Source: Amblyomma americanum (taxonomy: Eukaryota > Arthropoda > Arachnida > Ixodida > Ixodidae). From it: 64,000 nt of DNA. The translations under genes were made by a program, and so were the position numbers. Below, in pieces: positions 57,121 through 64,000 of this stretch. The notes under the pieces were generated by a model. It did no database searches and was not told the DNA's origin. It saw only the letters and a list, made by a program, of their open reading frames with translations. The stretch lies in contig NC_135506.1 of NCBI RefSeq assembly GCF_052857255.1, positions 73,669,056 to 73,733,055 on the forward strand, read 5' to 3'. The first letter of the stretch is position 1, and every line of letters begins with the position of its first letter.

Positions 57121-57354
57121 CTAGTTGGATTGCGAAAGCTTCGTTTCCTCGGCACGTCGTCTACGCAGCGTCTCATTCTGACGCTCTCGAGAACTCAAAC
57201 CGGTCTCTTTCGCACTCCGGGACGTGGAACGCCTTCTTCTAGCCCCATCTTCGTTACAACGCTTCTCGAGTCGTGCGGCGCATTCTTCGCGTTGAGCGCG
57301 TTGTCTCTTCCTCGCTTCGTTCTGTCGTTGTTGCGTCTCTTTCGCGCTCTCCAT
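57121..57354 (-). CDS. Short basic Arg/Glu-rich protein
   Basis: A 77-codon minus frame, MESAKETQQRQNEARKRQRA then ECAARLEKRC and RQNETLRRRRAEETK. The composition and repeat rhythm are as in the neighbouring gene, and its end runs into the TTGCGAAAGC terminus. It may be the N-terminus of a second copy of the same family that is truncated at its 3' end. Confidence 0.35.
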   Translation of the reverse strand: MESAKETQQRQNEARKRQRAQREECAARLEKRCNEDGARRRRSTSRSAKETGLSSRERQNETLRRRRAEETKLSQSN

Positions 57355-57688
57355 AACGACTACAATACGCTGACTGACTGATGTTTCTTATAGGATGAAG
57401 GAAAAGGAAAGAGCACGGGCCTGCCAAATTGCTCAAGCCGAGCCACGCAGGCTGCCGCGCGCTGAAAGTAGGAGAGTTAAAGGACAGGAGAGCAAAGAGT
57501 GAAAGAAAATACGCGCCGCGGTAATAGTCCCCGGCCGACCCGTTCCAGAGTGCTGGAATCCAAGCACTCCGCCATATTCTAAACATAAGTTTAATACCTT
57601 AGGTCCAAGGACCCTCTGCAGATATTAAATCAGGTATCAGGTATGAGCCATAGCCATAGCTACACTACACTACACTAAGGCGAATCTC
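57355..57688. other. Unannotated
   Basis: No gene is recognised. A short TACAC tandem (about 57659-57676) precedes the TA array. Confidence 0.5.
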
Positions 57689-57957
<269 letters not shown>

Positions 57958-57970
57958 TTTCCCTCCTCGC
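57958..57970 (-). other. Polypurine tract
   Basis: GCGAGGAGGGAAA on the minus strand directly abuts the 3' LTR, the usual primer site for plus-strand DNA synthesis. Confidence 0.75.
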
Positions 57971-57991
57971 AGACGATGCCCGTCGGGCGAG

Positions 57992-60900
57992 TTAAACAGA
58001 CCGTCTGGGATGGAATCGCTTGAGGCGGGCTGCATGCACCACCTGAGATTGGCGTGACCGTCGACCACTAGCAGTTAGTCGTGCTATAACGTAATTAACG
58101 TCACTTATGCACTCCAACACAACAAATGGTCCAGTGTAGTGGGATAGCAGTTTCTGACACAGACCACGCTTGCGTAGAGGGGTCCACAACCACACAATGT
58201 CACCAGGAACATAAGAAACTTCTTGGTGTTGGACGTCGTAGCGGTTCTTGGAACGCTCTTGCGAAGATAAAATTCGAACGCGGGCAAGCTGGCGAGCTTC
58301 TTCAGCTCTGCAGAGTGTGGTCGCAAGAGAAGGTTCATCGTGGATGAAAAATGGTAGCATGGTGTCAAGGCCGCAGCGAGGCGAGCGAGCATAGAGCAGG
58401 TAAAAGGGGCTGTAGCCAGTTGTCTCATGTTGCGCGGTGTTGTACGCATGAGTGATGAACGGGAGTACGCCATCCCAGTCCTTATGATCTGCAGCGACGT
58501 ACATGGCAAGCATGGTGGTGAGCGTACGATTAGTGCGTTCTACCACACCGTTCGTTTGGGGATGATATGGCGTGGAGTGGCGAAAACTGCAGCTGCTGAG
58601 GCGGAGAAGTTCTTCAACAACGTCCGCTGTAAATTGACGTCCACGGTCGCTAATGAGAACTGCAGGAGGGCCGTGCCGAAGAATGACGAATCGAAGTAAG
58701 AAGTTAGATACTTCAGACGCAGTAGCAACTGGTATCGCGGCTGTCTCACAATAACGGGTTAAGTGGTCTACGCACACAAGAATCCATCGATTTCCTTTAG
58801 AGGATCGTGGGAAAGGTCCAAGGAGGTCAATGCCAACTTGCTCAAACGGGGCTGTTGGAGGTGTGATTGGCCGCAATTTGCCCGGTGGACTTGAAGTCGG
58901 CAGCTTAAAGCGCTGGCATTGCACACAGCTGGCTACATAGTGCTGGATGGTTGAACGCATGTTAGGCTAGTAAAATCGTTGTTGTGTGCGGTGGAGTGTG
59001 CGTGTCACTCCCAAGTGCCCAGACGTGGCGTCGTCGTGCATCATTTCAAGAACTGTGATGCGTAGGCTTTCGGGTACGACAAGAAGCATGCGTGCTCCTC
59101 CAGGAGCGAAATTCTTCTTATAAAGCAAACCGTCGCGAATGCAAAAAGTATTCTTTACAGAATCTTGAGCGGCATCAAACAAAGAGGTTAATGTTTGGTC
59201 CTTGCGTTGCTCAGTTCGAAAAACTTGAAGATCGGGGAAGGCTTGTGAAAGTGACGACAAGTATTCATCAAAGTTGTCTGCGTCGTCCTCAGTCGTTAGA
59301 AGCGGCAAACGGGAAAGACAATCGGCATCTGAGTGTTTACGGCCGCTTTTATGCACAACAGTGAAATTAAATTCTTGTAGGCGCAAAGCCCATCGAGCAA
59401 GCCGGCCACAGGGGTCACGAAGACTCACTAACCAGCAAAGCGAGTGGTGGTCGGTCACGACGGTGAAAGCATTCCCGTACAGATAGGAGCGGAAGCGCTG
59501 TACAGCGAAAACAACGGCGAGACATTCTTGCTCAGTAACCGTGTAATTTCTTTCGCTCTTACTCAACGAACGGCTGGCATATGCTACCACGTGCTGATCG
59601 TGACCATGACGTTGTATAAGTACAGCGCCGATACCGATACCACTTGCATCAGTGTGCACTTCAATTGGTGCAGATGGGCAGAAGTGGCGTAGGATGGGGC
59701 CCGAGGTCAAAAGAAATTTCAGATGCCGGAAAGCTGCGTCACATTCGCTGGTCCAATTGAACGGTGCATCTTTATGCAGCAAACACGTGAGTGGGTAAGC
59801 GATGTCCGCAAACCTAGCTATAAAGCGTCGAAAGTACGAGCAGAGCCCTAAAAAACTCTGCAGCTCTTTCACTGATTGAGGCACCGTAAAACTTTTGACA
59901 GCTTCAATTTTCTTTGGATCTGGTCGAACACCTTCTTTATCAACTAAATGACCAAGAACAATTGTTTCACGGTTCCCAAAATGACATTTCTTGGAATTGA
60001 GGATAAGGCCAGCTCGTTCCATGCAATCAAGCACAATATCCAGACGGCGGTTGTGCTCACTAAACGTTTTGCCAAAAATTACAACGTCGTCCAGATAACA
60101 TAAACAAATTTGCCACTTGAGGCCACGCAGGATTGTATCCATGAACCGCTCGAATGTTGCAGGTGCATTACATAATCCGAAAGGCATAACGTTGAACTCG
60201 TAAAGTCCGTCTGGTGTAATGAATGCCGTTTTTTCCCTATCTGCAGCGTGCACGGGGATTTGCCAGTAGCCGGATCTCAAATCAATAGAAGAAAAGTATG
60301 AAGCGGAGTGCAGACAATCAGTTGCGTCATCTATACGTGGAAGCGGGTAGACGTCCTTCTTCGTGGCCGTATTTAAGCGACGGTAGTGAACACAGAACCT
60401 CCATGTGCCATCTTTTTTCTTAACAAGGATAACTGGAGCCGCCCAAGGACTGGAGGATTCTCGAATTATGCCTCGCTTTAGCATCTCTTGAACTTGGTCA
60501 TCTATTAACTTACGTTCAGTGGCTGAGACTCGATAGGGCTTCTGGCGTATAGGAGGTGCGGAGCCGGTGTTGATCGTGTGATGAATACGACTGGTAGGCG
60601 GTGGTGTTGAATCGTCTTTGGCAAAGTCGAACACGAACACGTGTTTCAGAAGGAGTTCCACTAGAGTGCGACGCTCGGTTGGGGAAAGAGCCTGATTAAT
60701 CATAGCCTTAACTTGGGTCTCCATATCTCTTTTCACGTGCTGCTCACTGACAGAGTTGGTTAACGCCGCGACGAAACCTGACACACCTTCCTCGAAACGG
60801 GCGAGTTTGAGGCCCCGGGGCAACACAGCTGGCTCTTCAGAGTGGTTCACTGTCCACAGCTCGGTACGGCCTCTCACCAAGGGAACGACGCAACGAGGCA

Positions 60901-61497
60901 CGACGATACTCTTCTTAGAGCAGGCGAGTGTCGTAGGCTCTACCACAGCTTCAAAAGATTCGCACTGATTGTGAATAGAGGAAACCCGCACGAATGCTGC
61001 AGAGAAAGCTGGTACAATAGTATCTTCTTCCACCGCAAATGCTCCAAAATCCGGTGTCGAGTTATCCACAAGAGCTGAAAGTAACGAAGAATTCAAAGCA
61101 ACTTCTCCCGTACGACAGTCTAAAGTTGCACCACACTCTTGCAGAAAATCAATCCCAAGAATCACATCATGCGTTGACCGTGGTAGCACTGCGAATTCTG
61201 TTCTAAACGTTAGACCACCAATAACAACATCCGAAGCACACACACCAAGTGGAACCAAAGGTTCACCACCGACACCACGGAATAACGCTGCACGGTCACC
61301 ACTAAACATCACTTTCCTACCTAAACGATTCTTAAACCTCAAACTCATAACGGATACGGTAGCACCAGTGTCCACAAGAGCCATTGTTTTCACACCATCA
61401 ATAAACACTTCCAGTTTGTTCTTCAACATAAACAAGGGCAGAGGTAGATTGGACGTCATCGACTCGCCGGCGGCCTCACCTCCATCGGCCGCGCCTC
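57992..61497 (-). pseudogene. Gypsy pol: protease, RT, RNase H, integrase (one amber stop)
   Basis: The frame is open from the gag overlap through the first Met (61459). Domains: protease ALVDTGATVSVMS (~60 aa after the junction); RT with IIRESSSPWAAPVILVKKKDG, FSSIDLRSGYWQI and CYLDDVVIF (catalytic pair intact); RNase H IEVHTDASGIGIGAVL and TDHHSL; integrase zinc finger (GHLGVTRTLHR, then CVQCQRFK) and D,D,E core in GIDLLGPF, LISDRGRQF and NGVVERTNR. A TAG at 58967-58969 sits between RFY and PNM, where Gypsy integrases usually have Trp; the frame continues beyond to 57992. RT motif FCVHYRRLN has His for the usual Asp. No other break is seen. Confidence 0.93.
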
Positions 61498-61507
61498 CTA
61501 GTTTCCC
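61469..61507 (-). promoter_or_regulatory. Predicted -1 ribosomal frameshift signal between gag and pol
   Basis: On the minus strand the heptamer G_GGA_AAC (61507-61501) is in the X_XXY_YYZ phase of gag and is followed at once by the gag stop TAG (61500-61498). After a 5-nt spacer, arms GGCGCGGCC (61495-61487) and GGCCGCC (61475-61469) can form a GC-rich stem with a 2-nt bulge and an 11-nt loop. A -1 shift enters the pol frame, which stays open. Confidence 0.8.
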
Positions 61508-62706
61508 GGAGGCGGAGGGGATGCACGACGTCGAGGAGAAGGTGACCGCCGTTGGCGCTGAGGTGGCGGCGTCACACTGCGGTCAGATGCGGGTGATGAA
61601 CTCCGCAAATTGCTCGGACGGTACGGGTCCCAAGCGGACGTTGGGGGTCTCTGCTGCGCGGTGTGCAGTTGCCCGTAAGTATTCGCCGGGGGTTGGCAGT
61701 CTTGAGAAGTTGGGAAACGACGGCGGCAATATCTAGCGATATGCCCTGCAATGCCACACCGGTAGCACAAAGGTTGAGAGCGCCAGCGACCGCCATAAGA
61801 GTCCTGGCGAACAAAGTCGCGACGTTGGCTGAAGCCAGGATCTCGCTGCTGACGAACCACGTCTTCTGGGTAGGTGGGCCTCCTTTCTGTCGGCTGGTGG
61901 CGATAACGTTGGGCAATGTTCCGATCGTCCATGGGCAAAGTGCCGTTGGGTGGAGCCCACGGAGTCGACAGGGCGGCAACATCTTCCTCCGGTGCAGAAC
62001 TGTGCCGCAGATATTGTGTGTGGCAGAAGGTATCCCGGGATCTGGACAATTCCTCGCGCACAATCTCTCGAATCATATCAGCCATAGAATTTGGAGGACT
62101 GGCTTCAACACTGGCTATAGAGGTGACATTGGCCAATCTTCCGAATTTAGAGGTGATTCGACGCAGCTTAAGAGCTTCAAATGTTCTGCAATGTTCTATA
62201 ACGTCAGCGGTGGTGCTCAGGCTCTCTTTGCTAATCAGGAAATTGTAAACATCTTCCGCAATTCCTTTTAAAAGGTGGCCGACTTTGTCTTCTTCAAGCA
62301 TTCTGGAGTTAACTAGCTTGCATAACTTTAAGATGGCTTCGATGTATGCCGTGCAAGTTTCTCCGGGTACTTGCGCGCGGTGAAGCAATGTCTGTTCCGC
62401 ACGCTTCTTCTTTGCCGATTCATCCCCAAAATTTTTCTTTATCTCGGTCGTAAAGGTAGCCCATGAACTCAGTGTATCCTCATGATTGTCGAACCAGTCA
62501 AGGGCAGTGGCGGCAAGGAAAAACACAACGTTAGCCAGTTTAGTAGCAGCGTTCCATCGATTGTATTTGCTCACCCGCTCGTAGTGTTTCAGCCACTCGT
62601 CAACGTCCTCTTCAGGTTTTCCAAAAAATGTGCGGGGCTCTCGATAATGTGGCCAGTTGTTCGCTGTGGATAGCCCGGGTTGCTCAGCATTGTCGTCTCC
62701 AGGCAT
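61498..62706 (-). CDS. Gypsy Gag polyprotein
   Basis: An intact 402-codon frame; ATG 62706 lies 92 bp after the 5' LTR. Residues ~25-200 form a retrotransposon Gag capsid-like domain (FFGKPEEDVDEWLKHYERV, WATFTTEIKKNF, LLHRAQVPGETCTAYIEAI, KVGHLLKGI). A CCHC knuckle CYRCGIAGHIARYC is at ~318-331, and a Pro/Arg/Ser-rich tail ends PPPPGN. It forms the particle and packages element RNA. The stop directly follows the slippery heptamer, so Gag is made alone by normal termination and Gag-Pol by frameshifting. Confidence 0.92.
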   Translation of the reverse strand: MPGDDNAEQPGLSTANNWPHYREPRTFFGKPEEDVDEWLKHYERVSKYNRWNAATKLANVVFFLAATALDWFDNHEDTLSSWATFTTEIKKNFGDESAKKKRAEQTLLHRAQVPGETCTAYIEAILKLCKLVNSRMLEEDKVGHLLKGIAEDVYNFLISKESLSTTADVIEHCRTFEALKLRRITSKFGRLANVTSIASVEASPPNSMADMIREIVREELSRSRDTFCHTQYLRHSSAPEEDVAALSTPWAPPNGTLPMDDRNIAQRYRHQPTERRPTYPEDVVRQQRDPGFSQRRDFVRQDSYGGRWRSQPLCYRCGIAGHIARYCRRRFPTSQDCQPPANTYGQLHTAQQRPPTSAWDPYRPSNLRSSSPASDRSVTPPPQRQRRSPSPRRRASPPPPGN

Positions 62707-62776
62707 GTCCGATGGCAGTGGTGGGAAGCCTGCGAGTCTACGGCTCCTTCGGTAGATGGAATGCTCCGTGGTCGAT

Positions 62777-62794
62777 ACCCGGCACCTCTCACCA
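62777..62794 (-). other. Candidate primer-binding site
   Basis: Three bases inside the 5' LTR the minus strand reads TGGTGAGAGGTGCCGGGT. It begins with the TGG complementary to a tRNA CCA end, and its complement has a T-arm-like CCCGGCACC. I cannot assign the tRNA. Confidence 0.5.
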
Positions 62795-62797
62795 ACC

Positions 62798-62970
62798 TGT
62801 TACGTGCTTTGCACGCACGGGGGTTTATTCAAAGAGGGGACCGGTCGAAGCAGGATGGAAGCAGGAAGCCTAGCAGCGTCCTTCAGCTCTCTCTTTTTCT
62901 TCCTCTTTCTCCGCGGGTCAGTCCTTCATCTTCTGCTTCTGCCGTCGAGGTTCTGTGGAAGCACGTTACA
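62798..62970 (-). repeat. 5' LTR of Gypsy element
   Basis: 173 bp; 172 match the LTR at 57785-57957. TA repeats resume directly at 62971. Confidence 0.93.
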
Positions 62971-62988
62971 ATATATATATATATATAT
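62971..62988. repeat. (TA)n, right part of split microsatellite
   Basis: Nine TA units directly after the LTR, a continuation of the array at 57689-57784. Confidence 0.8.
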
Positions 62989-63354
62989 ACCCGCGCGAGG
63001 CGACACCTCCTCTCCCTCTACCTCAGCGGAGCATATCTAGCGGAACGACCGGCGACGGCAGTGGCGTCGACGGTGGCGCCATCTGTTGGAGAGCGGCTGC
63101 GGCGTTGCTAGGAAACGGCGGCACAAGGTCGTTTGTCGGTCAGCGCATACAGCATACGCCTGCCTACATACGGCATACGGCGCGACGAGCGAAATGGCTC
63201 GCTGGCTGGCCTCGAAAAGCTTTCGTTTTAAAAATGCCTAGTACTGTGTGTGTGTCAGTGTGGCTATCTATAGAAACCGCCATCCGCTCGACCTCAAATC
63301 TATCCAGAGAGATGCTTTTTTCGACCAGGGCTAACCAGATCTAAGCCACTAGCA
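62989..63354. other. Unannotated GC-rich sequence
   Basis: No gene or known element is recognised. Confidence 0.5.
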
Positions 63355-63652
63355 TTTTTTAGGAAAAGATATAACGCAGTAACTGTCTCACATATCTCGG
63401 TGGGCACCCGAATTGCGCCGCAAGAGAAGGGATAAAGGAGATCGTGAAAGAACTACGGAAGAAAGAGGTGCCGTAGTGGAGGTCTCCGGAATAACTTAGG
63501 CCACCTGGGTAACTTCCTGCTACCTCACGGGACTGCACACGGGCGCCTTCTTGCATTTCGCCTCCATTAAAAGGCGGCCGCCGCGGTCCGGTTCGATCCC
63601 GGGTACTCCGGCTCAGTAGACGAGCGCCTTAAGCACTGAGCCACCGCGGCGG
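63355..63652 (-). mobile_element. Ruka-type SINE, full length
   Basis: On the minus strand box A is GGCTCAGTGCTTAAGG-type (~63628-63645) and box B GGGATCGAACC (~63590-63600), followed by a GGCGGCCGCC body segment, 'ctccactacggcacctcttt' and the tail at 63355. It is the best-preserved full copy outside the duplicates. Confidence 0.8.
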
Positions 63653-64000
63653 CGTCACCTTTAAACCTTTTTCTTCTTTAGGGTTTAAGGCATAAGGGCT
63701 CCACAGTTGGGTATGAAAACCATGCAGCCTTTGGCAAAAGCTTTGCAATGGCGGGCACTTTCGGCGCAGATAGTACGTTTATTGGTGAACCTGCTTTAGA
63801 CATTTTGTCTAAGAACCTGGGGAATAGTGGAGTTCAATTTTCCAATACATGATGAGCACAATAATTGCTTATGTTATGAAGCATTAGTAGAATGGTTATC
63901 CATAAAATTATTGCGGTATAGACCGTCCTGCGTCATAACGTAAAAGTGGAGCGGTAAGAACGAGCGGCCTGTATTGGCAGTGCGTATCGATATTGATATC
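63653..64000. other. Unannotated
   Basis: No gene is recognised up to the window edge. Confidence 0.5.

Larger units (their letters stand above)
56167..57140 (-). mobile_element. Putative element with ATTGCGAAAGCAAT-like ends and basic-protein genes
   Basis: The left end is the 130-bp repeat with ATTGCGAAAGCAAT (56183-56196). Inverted matches ATTGCTTTCGCAAT (57075-57088) and TTGCGAAAGC (57129-57138) lie at the right. Inside are a minus-strand gene for a basic protein and a GC-rich upstream region with two TGACGTCA boxes. Two end fragments of this family sit elsewhere in the window (23080, 50103). Class is uncertain; Helitron-like or another DNA element are possible. Confidence 0.4.

Overview
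The window is a stretch of transposon-dense animal nuclear DNA with no recognisable single-copy host gene. The best organism guess is an ixodid (hard) tick. That rests on many tRNA-derived SINE pieces that I recognise as the tick 'Ruka' type (tRNA-like head, then a body ending in 'ccaattattatt'), a second tick SINE type ending in 'gggtttaatgcccc', and a mix of I-clade LINEs, a CR1/L2-type LINE, Penelope-like elements and a young Ty3/Gypsy element. Genus and species cannot be set from the sequence alone.

The layout is dominated by one large direct duplication. Copy A runs from about 4,071 to 28,948 and copy B from about 32,370 to 55,978, with 3.4 kb of unrelated spacer between them. The copies line up along their whole length except where one has gained or lost DNA. 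Copy A alone carries a 5.55 kb LINE (6,294-11,844, 11-bp target duplication), a 116-bp SINE tail (16,111-16,226, 11-bp target duplication), a (TA)n expansion with a small tandem duplication near 22.3 kb, and a 755-bp deletion at 13,747/13,748. Copy B alone carries a 3.9 kb CR1/L2-type LINE (44,526-48,388). Each copy therefore holds the empty site for the other's insertions. An assembly artefact (two haplotypes joined in tandem) is a real alternative to a true tandem duplication.

Left edge (1-4,070): a nearly intact I-clade LINE on the minus strand, its 3' end outside the window. Inside each duplicate, from left to right: a SINE head, a long inverted repeat, a decayed RNase H-bearing LINE, unannotated DNA, a LINE RNase H fragment, a hairpin, a Penelope-like RT fragment, an I-clade RT fragment, and a dense SINE cluster ending in a tandem array of SINE-tail units. 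The spacer 28,949-32,369 is mostly SINE pieces.

Right part (55,979-64,000): a small element encoding Arg/Lys/Glu-rich proteins, then a nearly intact Ty3/Gypsy element (57,785-62,970, minus strand). Its LTRs differ at one of 173 bases. Its gag and pol are joined by what looks like a textbook -1 frameshift signal (slippery heptamer abutting the gag stop, then a stem-loop), and its only obvious lesion is a single amber codon at the start of the integrase. A full-length SINE follows. Every protein-coding region seen belongs to a mobile element or is an unrecognised relic. The LINE machinery probably mobilised the SINEs, and several insertions can be ordered in time using the duplication.
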